Source: Myxococcaceae bacterium JPH2
Lineage (GTDB): Bacteria; Myxococcota; Myxococcia; Myxococcales; Myxococcaceae
DNA length: 64,000 nucleotides
Assembly: GCA_016458225.1 (NCBI GenBank)
Contig: JAEMGR010000005.1
Location: 186,001-250,000, forward strand
Direction of reading: 5' to 3'
The notes beneath the pieces are model-generated. The model did not search any database and was not told the DNA's origin. It saw only the letters and a program-made list of their open reading frames with translations. Below are positions 36,011 to 45,007 of the stretch, in pieces (position 1 is the first letter of the stretch; the number at the start of each line of letters is the position of its first letter). Made by a program: the position numbers and the translations under genes.

Positions 36011-38743
36011 TTACGCCTTGGCGAGCTGGCGCAGCACGAACTGCAGGATGCCGCCGTGGCGGTAGTAGTCGAGCTCGTTCGGCGTGTCGATGCGGCACAC
36101 GGCGGTGAACTCCTTGGTGCCGTTCGTGCCCGTGGCCTTCACCGTGAGCTTCTTCTGCGGGGCGAGGTTGTCCGCGATGCCGGTGATCTCGAACGTCTCG
36201 CGGCCCGTGAGGCCGAGCGACTGCGCGTCCTGCCCCGCCTCGAACTGGAGCGGGAGCACGCCCATGCCCACGAGGTTGGAGCGGTGGATGCGCTCGAAGC
36301 TCTTGGCGATGACCGCCTTGACGCCCAAGAGCTGCGTGCCCTTGGCGGCCCAGTCACGGCTGGAGCCCGTGCCGTACTCGGCGCCGGCCAGCACCACCAG
36401 CGCCTTGCCATCCGCCTGGTACTTCATGGAGGCGTCGTAGATGCTCATCTGCTCGCCGGTGGGGATGTGGACGGTGACGCCACCCTCCACGCCCGGGACG
36501 AGCAGGTTCTTCAGGCGGATGTTGGCGAAGGTGCCGCGCACCATCACCTCGTGGTTGCCGCGGCGCGCGCCGTAGGAGTTGAAGTCCTTGGGCTCCACGC
36601 CCTCGGCCATCAGGTACTTGGCCGCGGGGCTCGCCTTGGCGATGTTGCCGGCGGGCGAGATGTGGTCCGTCGTCACGGAGTCACCCAGGAGCGCCAGCAC
36701 CTGCGCGCCCTTGATGTCCTGCGTGGCCTTGGGCTCCTTCGGGAGGTTCTCGAAGAAGGGCGGCTTGCGCACATAGGTGGACTTGGGCTCCCACTGGAAC
36801 GTGGAGCCCTTGCTCACCTGGAGCTGCTTCCAGAGCGTGTCGCCCTCCATCGCGTTGGCGTACTGGTGGCGGAACTGCTCGGGCTTCACGGCGGACTTGA
36901 TGGCCGCGCGGATCTCCTCGTCCTTCGGCCAGATGTCCTTGAGGAACACGGGGCGGCCGTTCGGGTCGATGCCCAGGGGCTGCGTGTCCAGGTCCAGCCC
37001 CACCTCACCGGCCAGCGCGTAGGCCACCACCAGCGGCGGGCTGGCCAGGTAGTTCATGCGCACGTGCGGGTTGATGCGGCCCTCGAAGTTGCGATTGCCG
37101 GAGAGCACCGCGGCCACCACGAGGTCGCCCTCGGTGACGGCGTTGGACACCGTCTCGGGCAGCGGGCCCGAGTTGCCGATGCACGTGGTGCAGCCGTAGC
37201 CCACGACGTGGAAGCCCACGCCCTCCAGGTACGGCAGGAGGCCGGCGTCGCGCAGGTACTCGGTCACCACGCGGCTGCCCGGGGCCAGGCTCGTCTTCAC
37301 CCACGGCTTGGGCTTGAGGCCGCGCTCCACGGCGTTCTTCGCCAGGATGCCCGCGGCCACCAGCACGGCCGGGTTGGACGTGTTGGTGCAGGAGGTGATG
37401 GCCGCGATGACCACCGCGCCGTGGCCGAGCTGGTAGCTCTCCCGGCCGTTCTTCACGGTGACCGCCTGGGCCAGCCGCTCCGGCGGCACGGGGGCCGCGG
37501 GGGCCTTGGCCTTGCCGCCGCCCTCGTCGTCCTCGCCCTTGCTCTTGCCCGCGGCCAGCATCTCCACGAGCGACTTCTCGTAGCCGGCCTTCATGTCCTT
37601 CAGGGGCACGCGGTCCTGCGGACGCTTGGGGCCCGCGAGGCTGGGCACGATGGAGGCCAGGTCCAGCTCCAGCGTGTCGCTGAAGAGGGGGTCCTGCGCG
37701 TCATCCTTGCGCCACAGGCCCTGCTCCTTGGCGTAGGACTCGGTGAGGGCGACCACGTCATCCGGGCGGCCGGTGAAGCGCAGGTAGTTGAGGCTCTCCT
37801 CGTCCACCGGGAAGAAGCCGATGGTGGCGCCGTACTCGGGCGCCATGTTCGCGATGGTCGCGCGGTCCGGCAGCGTCAGGCTCTTGAGCCCCGGGCCGAA
37901 GAACTCCACGAACTTGCCCACCACGCCCTTCTTGCGAAGCATCTGCGTGACGGTGAGCACCAGGTCCGTGGCGGTGGCGCCGGCGGGCAGCTGGCCGGTG
38001 AGCTTGAAGCCCACGACCTGCGGAATCAGCATGGTGATGGGCTGACCGAGCAGCGCGGCCTCGGCCTCGATGCCGCCCACGCCCCAGCCGACCACGCCCA
38101 GGCCGTTGATCATCGTGGTGTGGCTGTCCGTGCCCACCAGCGTGTCCGGGTACACCGTGGTGCCCTGACGGAACGTCACCTGGGCCAGGTACTCGAGGTT
38201 GACCTGGTGGCAGATGCCGATGTCCGGCGGAACGACGCCAAAGCCCTTGAACGCGCTCTGGCCCCAGCGCAGGAACGCATAGCGCTCGCGGTTGCGCTCG
38301 AACTCCAGCTCCGCGTTCTCCTTGAAGGCCGCCGTGGTGGCGAAGGAGTCGATCTGCACCGAGTGGTCGATGACCAGGTCGGCCGGGTTGCGCGGGTTGA
38401 TCTTCGCGGGGTCACCGCCCATGGAGGCGAGCGCCTCGCGCATGGCGGCCATGTCCACGACGGCGGGCACGCCCGTGAAGTCCTGCAGGAGCACGCGCGC
38501 GGGGTGGAAGGAGATCTCCACGTCGGGCTGCGCCTTGGGGTCCCACGCGAGCATCTTCTCGATGTGCTCGCGCTTGACCACGCGCCCATCCTCGTTGCGC
38601 AGCAGGTTCTCCAGCAGCACCTTCAGGGAGAACGGCAGCCGGTTCACCGAGGGGTTCGCCTTGGCCAGCTTGGCCAGGCTGAAGAAGTCGTAAGTGGCCG
38701 CGCCCACCTTGAGCTGGGCCTTCGTGCCGAAGCTATCCGTCAT
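36011..38743 (-). CDS. acnA: Aconitate hydratase A
   Basis: A 910-residue AcnA/IRP-type aconitase of the TCA cycle. The three [4Fe-4S] ligands are in place: Cys452 (SCTNTSNP), Cys518 and Cys521 ([10 protein letters not shown]), with the same 66- and 3-residue spacings as in E. coli AcnA. The C-terminal swivel domain contains [11 protein letters not shown] start at the ATG at 38743 (MTDSFGTK), where conservation begins and AAGGAAC provides a ribosome-binding site. A short insertion rich in Lys, Glu and Pro (near [15 protein letters not shown]) is extra compared with the usual length. Confidence 0.97.
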   Translation of the reverse strand: MTDSFGTKAQLKVGAATYDFFSLAKLAKANPSVNRLPFSLKVLLENLLRNEDGRVVKREHIEKMLAWDPKAQPDVEISFHPARVLLQDFTGVPAVVDMAAMREALASMGGDPAKINPRNPADLVIDHSVQIDSFATTAAFKENAELEFERNRERYAFLRWGQSAFKGFGVVPPDIGICHQVNLEYLAQVTFRQGTTVYPDTLVGTDSHTTMINGLGVVGWGVGGIEAEAALLGQPITMLIPQVVGFKLTGQLPAGATATDLVLTVTQMLRKKGVVGKFVEFFGPGLKSLTLPDRATIANMAPEYGATIGFFPVDEESLNYLRFTGRPDDVVALTESYAKEQGLWRKDDAQDPLFSDTLELDLASIVPSLAGPKRPQDRVPLKDMKAGYEKSLVEMLAAGKSKGEDDEGGGKAKAPAAPVPPERLAQAVTVKNGRESYQLGHGAVVIAAITSCTNTSNPAVLVAAGILAKNAVERGLKPKPWVKTSLAPGSRVVTEYLRDAGLLPYLEGVGFHVVGYGCTTCIGNSGPLPETVSNAVTEGDLVVAAVLSGNRNFEGRINPHVRMNYLASPPLVVAYALAGEVGLDLDTQPLGIDPNGRPVFLKDIWPKDEEIRAAIKSAVKPEQFRHQYANAMEGDTLWKQLQVSKGSTFQWEPKSTYVRKPPFFENLPKEPKATQDIKGAQVLALLGDSVTTDHISPAGNIAKASPAAKYLMAEGVEPKDFNSYGARRGNHEVMVRGTFANIRLKNLLVPGVEGGVTVHIPTGEQMSIYDASMKYQADGKALVVLAGAEYGTGSSRDWAAKGTQLLGVKAVIAKSFERIHRSNLVGMGVLPLQFEAGQDAQSLGLTGRETFEITGIADNLAPQKKLTVKATGTNGTKEFTAVCRIDTPNELDYYRHGGILQFVLRQLAKA

Positions 38744-38835
38744 GTTCCTTGCCGTCCTTCCGTGCCGGGATGCCGCGACTTCTAGGCCCCTCTCCCCGCT
38801 CTTGCAAAGGGTTCCTGCGAGCCCCGACAGTGAGC

Positions 38836-38848
38836 GGACGGTCCGTCC
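38836..38848. promoter_or_regulatory. Short palindrome upstream of acnA
   Basis: GGACGG-T-CCGTCC is a 6-bp inverted repeat with a one-base centre, 93 bases upstream of the acnA start. It could be an operator; no regulator can be named. Confidence 0.3.
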
Positions 38849-38872
38849 CGGCGAGGACGTCACGAGGACCGC

Positions 38873-38895
38873 GGGCGGGGTGGAATTCCCCGCCC
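38873..38895 (-). terminator. Hairpin downstream of the Cys-rich secreted protein gene
   Basis: A perfect 8-bp stem (38873-38880 with 38888-38895) lies just past the stop at 38912 on the minus strand, with no U-tract. Confidence 0.5.
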
Positions 38896-38911
38896 ACGGC
38901 ACGTCTGGAAA

Positions 38912-39202
38912 TCAGCTCTGGGTGCTCGCCGCGGCAGGGGCGGGCTGCGTGGAAGGCCCCTCGCAGACGAGCGCCTCGTCCGCCTTGACCTCAGCCTTCG
39001 CGGGCGTCGCCTCGGTCACCGGAGCGAAGCTTCCACACTGGCACGGGCCCTTCCGGTTGTTCTCACAGTACGCCACGCTCTGCGTGCCATTCGGGCACTG
39101 GCACGTGAAGACATCCCCATCCATGCAGAACGCGAACGCACTGCCAGCGGGGAGGACCAGCGTCGCAACGGCCAGGAGCCCCTTCATCAGCTTCGTCGAC
39201 AT
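38912..39202 (-). CDS. Small Cys-rich secreted protein
   Basis: A 96-residue protein with a signal peptide (GLLAVATLVLPAGSAFA) and a compact domain with six Cys residues (CMDG, CQCPNG, YCEN, CQCGS), followed by an Ala/Pro/Glu tail with one more Cys. The pattern suggests a disulphide-stabilised extracellular or periplasmic domain. CGAGGTG precedes the ATG at 39202. It is upstream of acnA on the same strand, but a hairpin separates them. No known function. Confidence 0.75.
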   Translation of the reverse strand: MSTKLMKGLLAVATLVLPAGSAFAFCMDGDVFTCQCPNGTQSVAYCENNRKGPCQCGSFAPVTEATPAKAEVKADEALVCEGPSTQPAPAAASTQS

Positions 39203-39313
39203 GGATGCACCTCGAGGAGGACGAGGACCCGGTCATCGGGCCTTCACTCCAAGTATGCGTCCTTCAAAACAATCCGGAAACAACGTTCAGCCTGAATTCA
39301 ATGGAGATACAAT

Positions 39314-40534
39314 TCAGAGCAGCCCGTGAATGAACTGGAGCATGCGCTCCAGCGCCTTGCGCCACAGCGGACGGCGTCGGAAGTCACTCAGGCGGACCTC
39401 GCGGCAGGCCTCGCAGTCGGTGCGGAAGGCGCCTTCCAGCTCCTGGCCCAACCGAGCGTCCGCGAAGACCGCGTTCACCTCGTGGTTGAAGGCGAGGCTC
39501 AACCGCTCCAGGTTGAACGACCCGATGGTGCCCCAGGCCCCGTCCACCACCGCCGTCTTCGCGTGGAGCACGCCGCGCGTCCATTCGAAGATGTGGATGC
39601 CCGCGGACAGGAGCGACTCGTAGAAGGCCCGGGTGGCGTGCTCCAGCAGGGGATGGTCACTGCGCGCGTTGAGCAACAGGCGCACCTCCACGCCCCGCTT
39701 GGCCGCGTCTCGCAGCGCCGAGACCATGCGGCGATCCGGCACGAAGTAGGCCGCGGCGATGAGGACGCTGCGGCGCGCGCGGTGGATGGCGTGCAGATAA
39801 GCGCGGTGGATGCTGCGACGGCTGGAGAGCACCGCCAGGCTCACGTTGCCCGCGCGCGGCGTGGCTCTCCGGCGGCGCCGCCCTCCGGCCCAGCGCTGGA
39901 AGCGGTCCTGGAACATCATGCGCCACGTGGCCAGGAAGCAGCGCTCCAGCTCATGCACCGCGGGCCCTTCGATTCGCAGCACGTCGTCGCGCCACGGAGC
40001 GCACTCGCCCTCGGGCGCCCAGTGCTCCGCGATGTTCACCCCACCGGTGAAGGCCACCTCGCCGTCCACCACGAGGATCTTCCGGTGGTCTCTCGTCAGC
40101 AGGTGGCGCAGGCCCCGCGACAGGCTGAACGGCTTGAACGGGCGGATGTCCACGCCCCGCTGGCGCAGCGACTCGAAGAAGCCGCGCCGACGGGTCCATG
40201 AGCCGACCGCGTCGTAGAGCACCTTCACGTGCACGCCGCGCTCGGCCGCCTCGGTGAGCGCCTGGCCGAACAGCTCCCCCACCGCATCGGCCATGAACAT
40301 GTACGTCTCCAGCCGCACGTACCGGCGCGCGCGGCGGATGGCCGCGAGCATCGCCGGATACGCCTCCACCCCGTCACGCAGGAGCTGACACGCGTTGCCA
40401 CCGAGAATGGAGTGGCCGCGAGGCAGATAGTGCCGGGCCAAGAGCCGACTGGAGACGCCCGGGCTCCACTCCGGACGGGGCGTGTCGACGTCCACCGCCG
40501 GGGCTGTCTCGTGCCGCACCTCCAGCTCGCGCAT
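39314..40534 (-). CDS. Phospholipase D superfamily protein, cardiolipin synthase-like
   Basis: A 406-residue protein with two HxK(x)4D motifs: His150/Lys152/Asp157 (DHRKILVVDG) and His324/Lys326/Asp331 (LHAKTAVVDG). The arrangement and the preceding segments (LETYMFMADAVG) fit ClsB-type cardiolipin synthases, which join phosphatidylglycerol with another lipid without N-terminal membrane helices. Other PLD transferases or nucleases are less likely. The ATG at 40534 is used. The FHA gene lies 96 bases upstream on the same strand. Confidence 0.9.
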   Translation of the reverse strand: MRELEVRHETAPAVDVDTPRPEWSPGVSSRLLARHYLPRGHSILGGNACQLLRDGVEAYPAMLAAIRRARRYVRLETYMFMADAVGELFGQALTEAAERGVHVKVLYDAVGSWTRRRGFFESLRQRGVDIRPFKPFSLSRGLRHLLTRDHRKILVVDGEVAFTGGVNIAEHWAPEGECAPWRDDVLRIEGPAVHELERCFLATWRMMFQDRFQRWAGGRRRRRATPRAGNVSLAVLSSRRSIHRAYLHAIHRARRSVLIAAAYFVPDRRMVSALRDAAKRGVEVRLLLNARSDHPLLEHATRAFYESLLSAGIHIFEWTRGVLHAKTAVVDGAWGTIGSFNLERLSLAFNHEVNAVFADARLGQELEGAFRTDCEACREVRLSDFRRRPLWRKALERMLQFIHGLL

Positions 40535-40630
40535 GGTGCGGCAACGGTGCGGACGACGCGACGGCGCGGCAACTGCGCGACCGTCGCTTCAGCGACCCGA
40601 GGCCCGTTGCGCTGTCTCGAACCGGACGGA

Positions 40631-42211
40631 CTACAGCCCGTACTCGATGCGCTTGTTCTCCGCGCGGGTGGCGCAGGGCTGGTCGTACTCGGGGAAGTAC
40701 TCCTTCATGTGGTCCAGCGTGGAGGCGGCGGCCTTGTAGTTGCCCTGGTTGTAGTAGCCCTCCACCTCCAGCAGCAGCTTGGAGCAGGTGCGGTCCAGCT
40801 CCTGCTGCGCCGCCTTCATGCGCTCCTGCGCCTCGAAGTAGAGGTCGGGCTTCGGATCCGGGTGGGCCTCCAGCATCAGCCACGCCTCGCGGAAGGACTT
40901 CCACGCCTCGTAGCGGTTGCGCGCGCCGATGTCCGGCGTGTCGAAGTTCTTGCGCCCGCGCTTGTACGAGTCCGAGGCCGCCTGCACGAGCTGCGCGGGC
41001 GGGAGCTCCGGCAGCAGCGCCTTCTCCACCCAGACGTTCCAGATGCGCCAGGTGTCCTCGCCAGGAGGGTTCTTCGTGTTGTCGAAGATGATGCGGTTGG
41101 GCTCGCCCTTCTTGAGCTGCTGCGGCGGAATCATCAGCTCCAGCGAGCGGTCCATGCTGCCCAGCGTGTCCGGGAGCACCTTGCCCACGTCCACGCCGTT
41201 GACGCTCACCACGACCTCGTCCTTGGAGATGTTCTGGGACTGGTAGTGGAGGATGACGACCGCGCGCGTCGCGGCGGTGTACTCCCACTCGAACACCTTC
41301 ATGTCCGGGCGGTTCCACGTCACGTCAGGCCCCAGGCCGAACGAGTCGCCGATGGGCTGCTGGCTCAGGCGCACGGGCTCCTCGCCCTTGGCCTGCTTGT
41401 CGCCATTGCCGCCAAGCACCAGCCAGTACGCCACGCCGAACAGCGCGAGCACCACAGCCACGCCACCGCCCATGATGGACGTGCGGACCGTCGAACTCGC
41501 CTCCGCCCAGAACAGGCGGAGGTTGGCGACGAGGCCCGGCGACTCACGACGGATGCGCGCGCGATCCGCCGCGGACAGCCCGCCGCCCTTCGCCGCGGGC
41601 GCCGCCCGAGCCACCGCCGCCGGACCCGCGGGCCGACGCGTCGCCGGAGGACCCGAGGGGGCCGCCTTCGCCAACGCGGCACGGCTCCCACTTCCGCTTC
41701 CACCCGACTGGGACGGAGGCGAGCGGGAAGGCCGCACGGCGGCCAGGTCCATGCGCGTGGACTGCTCGCGGATGCTCGACAGCTCCTGCTCCTCGGCCCC
41801 CGCGGGCGCGAGCGCCGAACCGCCCTTGTTGCGCTTCTGCTTCAGGGAGTCGACGGAGACGATGCGCGTGCTGTTCGACTCGTCCTGGGCGGGGACCTCT
41901 TCCTCGCCCGTCGTGGAGTCCTGCGCCAGCGCGAAGACGAACGTCACCGGCCCCAGCGTCAGCGTGTCGCCGTCCGCGAGCGGGTGCTGCGTCGCCTGCG
42001 AACCGTTGACGACGGTGCCGTTCGAGCTGCCCGCGTCCTCCACGATGTAGCCATCTCCCTCGAGGAAGATGCGACAGTGGCGGCGGGACACACCCGGGTC
42101 GTAGAGCACGACATCGCACTCTGAAGTGCGACCGATGAGCACGGAGTCCTGATCGAAGACGAACTCCTTGCCAGCATCTTTTCCCTCGGAGATCGTCAGC
42201 TGGAAGGCCAT
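40631..42211 (-). CDS. FHA-domain membrane protein in the pafBC-like operon
   Basis: A 526-residue protein. Residues 1-95 form a forkhead-associated domain with the phosphothreonine-binding signature (LIGRTSECDVVL, SRRHCRIF, SSNGTVVNG). A Ser/Pro/Ala-rich linker, one hydrophobic span (VAVVLALFGVAYWLVLGG, about 270-290) and a C-terminal domain with a TPR-like helical region (EAWKSFREAWLMLEA) follow. It starts 24 bases after the WYL gene upstream on the same strand, so it is likely the third gene of that operon. FHA proteins read Ser/Thr kinase signals; no kinase is adjacent. Confidence 0.88.
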   Translation of the reverse strand: MAFQLTISEGKDAGKEFVFDQDSVLIGRTSECDVVLYDPGVSRRHCRIFLEGDGYIVEDAGSSNGTVVNGSQATQHPLADGDTLTLGPVTFVFALAQDSTTGEEEVPAQDESNSTRIVSVDSLKQKRNKGGSALAPAGAEEQELSSIREQSTRMDLAAVRPSRSPPSQSGGSGSGSRAALAKAAPSGPPATRRPAGPAAVARAAPAAKGGGLSAADRARIRRESPGLVANLRLFWAEASSTVRTSIMGGGVAVVLALFGVAYWLVLGGNGDKQAKGEEPVRLSQQPIGDSFGLGPDVTWNRPDMKVFEWEYTAATRAVVILHYQSQNISKDEVVVSVNGVDVGKVLPDTLGSMDRSLELMIPPQQLKKGEPNRIIFDNTKNPPGEDTWRIWNVWVEKALLPELPPAQLVQAASDSYKRGRKNFDTPDIGARNRYEAWKSFREAWLMLEAHPDPKPDLYFEAQERMKAAQQELDRTCSKLLLEVEGYYNQGNYKAAASTLDHMKEYFPEYDQPCATRAENKRIEYGL

Positions 42212-42235
42212 GAGCTTTCAATAAGCCTAGCGAAT

Positions 42236-43162
42236 TTAGCCAAGAGAGGCACGTGCCGCGCGGGCAACAGCGGCTCGGGCGGCCAGAGGCTCCATCACCT
42301 CCGCCTCACCGCCGAAGGACAACACCCACTGCGTGAGCCAGCGCTCGCTGTCTCCGGCGACCATCACCTCCACGCCCCCATCCGAGAGCGGGCGAGCATC
42401 CCGGCCGAACCGCTCCTTCACGTACGGAGCGGCGATGGGCGAGAAGCGCACCCGCACGGACGCCTCGGTGCGGCTGCGGGCGGGGTTGGGGACGTCCGCC
42501 CGGGCATTGGGGGGCGGCTCGAACGCCGTGTCCGTGACGGCCAGGGCCTCCATGCGGTCCAGCCGGAACAGGCGCGCGTCCTGGCGCGTGTGGCAGAAGC
42601 CCTGGAGGTACCACTGCCCGCGGTGGCTGAGCAGCTCGTAGGGTCGCACCTGGCGCGGCTCCGACGGGCGTCCCGGGCTGGCGTAGTCGAACGTCACCTC
42701 GCGCCGCTCCAGGATGGCCCGCGTGAGGGGCCCGAGCGCCTCGGGGGCCTCGGCGGAGGCGTCAATCTTCCGGTACATGCCGCGGAAGCGCTCCAGCGCG
42801 GCGGGCGGGATGATGCCCTCCAGCTTCTGGAGGGCACTGCGCAGCGCGTCCCCGGTGGCCGGGCGGAGCAGCTCCGCCGAAGCAGCCAGGGCCGCGGCCT
42901 CACCCGCGGTCAGCCGGGGCGGCGCGAAGAGGCGCTGGTCGAGGTCCACGTAGACACGGTCGTTGTCCACGTAGATGTCGATGTAGTCGTCGGGGTTGAA
43001 GGGCGGCCGGCCCACGCACGTGAGCAGGTCCAGCTCCTCGAGCAGGTCCTCGCGGCTCACGTTGAGGGCGCGGGCGAGCGCCTCCACCGTCACGCCGGGG
43101 TGCTTGGACACATACGGGACGAGGAACAAGAGGCGGCGCAGCCGCTCGTGGACGTTGCTCAT
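42236..43162 (-). CDS. pafC: WYL-domain regulator, PafC-like
   Basis: A 308-residue HTH-WYL protein. The N-terminal winged helix (LRRLLFLVPYVSKHPGVTVEALARALNV is its start) and the following DLLTCVGRPPFNPDDYIDIY closely follow the pattern of mycobacterial PafC. The WYL domain then appears with RQVRPYELLSHRGQWYLQGFC and FRLDRMEAL, and a C-terminal WCX region. PafB and PafC together activate DNA-damage genes in actinobacteria in response to single-stranded DNA. The ATG overlaps the stop of the PafB-like gene by 4 bases. Assignment rests on recalled homology and gene order. Confidence 0.85.
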   Translation of the reverse strand: MSNVHERLRRLLFLVPYVSKHPGVTVEALARALNVSREDLLEELDLLTCVGRPPFNPDDYIDIYVDNDRVYVDLDQRLFAPPRLTAGEAAALAASAELLRPATGDALRSALQKLEGIIPPAALERFRGMYRKIDASAEAPEALGPLTRAILERREVTFDYASPGRPSEPRQVRPYELLSHRGQWYLQGFCHTRQDARLFRLDRMEALAVTDTAFEPPPNARADVPNPARSRTEASVRVRFSPIAAPYVKERFGRDARPLSDGGVEVMVAGDSERWLTQWVLSFGGEAEVMEPLAARAAVARAARASLG

Positions 43163-44184
43163 GCGCTCACCTTGTCCCCGACCTCGGGGGCGTGCTTCTC
43201 CACAATCCGCGTGGCCATGTCGCGCAGCCGCGACCGAGCCCCTTCGGGTGACTCCACCCGGCAGTCGGCCCCGAGCGAGAGGCAGAAGCGGATGAGGCCG
43301 TCCAGATAGGTGACGGGCAGGCGCGCCCGCACGACGCCATCCTCAGCGGGCTCGAGCACGGCGCCGGGGAACAGCCCCGCCGCGCGAGACGCCAGCGCGC
43401 CGGACAGCCGCAGCACGACCTCCTCCATCGCGTGGATGCGGTGCTGCCACGGGAAGTACGCCACGTGCGCGTCGAGCGAGAAATCCGCCGGCACCTCGAA
43501 GTCCGCCGTGCGCGGCTTGGCGGTGTTCACCTTCAGCTCGCGGATGCGGTGGACCTGGAAGGCGCGCAGACCGCCGCGCAGGTGGCAGTGTCCCACGAGC
43601 GTCCAGACGCCACGGCGCAGCGCGAGCCCATACGGGTCCACGCGGCGTTCGGTGACGCTCGGATGCTTGGGGCTCGCGTAGACGAGCTGGACCCACTTGT
43701 GCGTGGCGCAGGCGTCCCAGAGCTGCTCCAGGCGGGCGGAGACTTCCTTCTCCTGGCCCTCCTGGACCGCGCCCAGCTCCATGCGCACGCGCGGGGTGGG
43801 CAGCGACTCGCCGGCGAAGAAGCCAATCTTGCGCAGCGCGTGCGCCAGGTCGTCGCGACCGGGGAAGGCTCCAGAGGCCAGCGCGGCAGAACCCGCCGCG
43901 TAGAGGACGGCCAGCTCCTCCTTGGAGAGGTCCGCCTCGGGCAGGTAGTAGGCGTCGCGGTCGACGATGTAGCCGTCGCGCCGCTCGTCGTCTCCTTGGA
44001 CGTAGGTCAGCGGGAAGCCCAGCTCGACAAGTTCCGCCTTGTCGCGCTCGAACTTTCGCTCGGCCGCGTCATCGGAGCCGCCGTAGTCGGACGGGAAATG
44101 CTCCCGAAGCTCGGCCCACGAGGTGGGTTCACGGGCGTCGAGCAGCAGGGCCACGAGGTCGAGGATGCGTTCCGTGCGGTCCAT
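43159..44184 (-). CDS. pafB: WYL-domain regulator, PafB-like
   Basis: A 341-residue HTH-WYL-WCX protein. The segment FERDKAELVELGFPL followed by GYIVDRDAYYLPEADLS matches the mycobacterial PafB pattern (FERDKNELRDLGIPL, GYRINRDAYAL, as I recall it). The WYL domain contains RRVDPYGLALRRGVWTLVGHC and FQVHRIREL. The ATG at 44184 begins a natural helix; the frame is open upstream without family match. It is the first gene of a PafB-PafC-FHA operon, with the same B-then-C order as in actinobacteria. Confidence 0.85.
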   Translation of the reverse strand: MDRTERILDLVALLLDAREPTSWAELREHFPSDYGGSDDAAERKFERDKAELVELGFPLTYVQGDDERRDGYIVDRDAYYLPEADLSKEELAVLYAAGSAALASGAFPGRDDLAHALRKIGFFAGESLPTPRVRMELGAVQEGQEKEVSARLEQLWDACATHKWVQLVYASPKHPSVTERRVDPYGLALRRGVWTLVGHCHLRGGLRAFQVHRIRELKVNTAKPRTADFEVPADFSLDAHVAYFPWQHRIHAMEEVVLRLSGALASRAAGLFPGAVLEPAEDGVVRARLPVTYLDGLIRFCLSLGADCRVESPEGARSRLRDMATRIVEKHAPEVGDKVSA

Positions 44185-44512
44185 TCGAGAAGACCGGCGA
44201 CGATGACGGACAGGACCCGGGAGATCAAGGGACCCGCGAGTAGCCGGGCGTGAGGACGTGGAAAAACCTGGGGCGCGGGTTTGCACGGGGCGATCCGTAG
44301 CCCCCAATACCTGAACAAGCAAGCAGGTAACGCAAGGTGCGAGCCCGTTCGTTCGGCAAGCATCGGACGACCTTGGACGTGGGGCTCGCGATCGGCCTGC
44401 GACTGGGATATTCCTAGGCCGTATACGATTTGAGAAGCGCCAGGAGGCAGGCGCACACTGGCTGCCCGCCGCGAGGCCGACGCGACGGACAGTTGCTTCC
44501 CGAGGGACCACC
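44185..44512. other. 328-base divergent intergenic region
   Basis: Separates the PafB-like gene (minus) from a secreted-protein gene (plus). GTATACGATTT near 44418-44428 is a plausible plus-strand -10 region but lacks a good -35. A short inverted repeat, ACCTG and CAGGT, sits near 44311-44330. I found no RecA-NDp-type motif or LexA box in it. Confidence 0.35.
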
Positions 44513-44983
44513 GTGAATCACACCCCCCTCCTCCTGAAGTGGGCCGCCGGCCTGGTGCTGGTGGTGCTTGCCTTCGTCGGCACGCCCGCGCTCGCTCGCA
44601 ACGAGCCCCTCTATTTCGCTCTCGAGGTCCGGCGGGACGGTCGGCTCATCGCGCAGCCGAAGTTGCTGGGCGAGTCCGGCCGCATCCTCCGTGCCGAGCG
44701 CCGCATCCCGGGCGCGCTCGTCCCCGATTACAGCCTGGTACTGACACCCAAGGGGGAGGGAAATTCCTTCCGCTTGGAGCTGGACCTCACACTGCCGGAG
44801 GCCCACGGGCACTCCGAGCTGGCCCTGCTGCACGGCCAGGAGCGCAAGCTTCAGCTCGGCCGGGTACCGGGCGAGCTGGAAGTCTCCCTGCTGCTCATGA
44901 AGGTGGACTCGCCTGAGTTCCGCGCGCTCATGGACCTCGGCGAGGACAACGGCACGGTCACCTCCGCCTCCTGCTCCATGTAG
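44513..44983 (+). CDS. Secreted protein of unknown function
   Basis: A 156-residue protein with a signal peptide (AAGLVLVVLAFVGTPALA) and one beta-rich domain with alternating charged strands (FALEVRRDGRLIAQPKLLGE). GAGGG precedes the GTG at 44513. The closing region ends in Cys near the C-terminus. It is convergent with proB. Its fold may be one of the small periplasmic beta domains common in myxobacteria, but I cannot name a family. Confidence 0.75.
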   Translation: MNHTPLLLKWAAGLVLVVLAFVGTPALARNEPLYFALEVRRDGRLIAQPKLLGESGRILRAERRIPGALVPDYSLVLTPKGEGNSFRLELDLTLPEAHGHSELALLHGQERKLQLGRVPGELEVSLLLMKVDSPEFRALMDLGEDNGTVTSASCSM

Positions 44984-45007
44984 GAGGGACCCCTGCGGCC
45001 ATCCGGC

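Noticed and set aside
39270-39291. Second LexA box (GTTCAGC)
   Set aside because: Only the GTTCAGC half matches; the other half fails at four of ten positions and no gene start is suitably placed.
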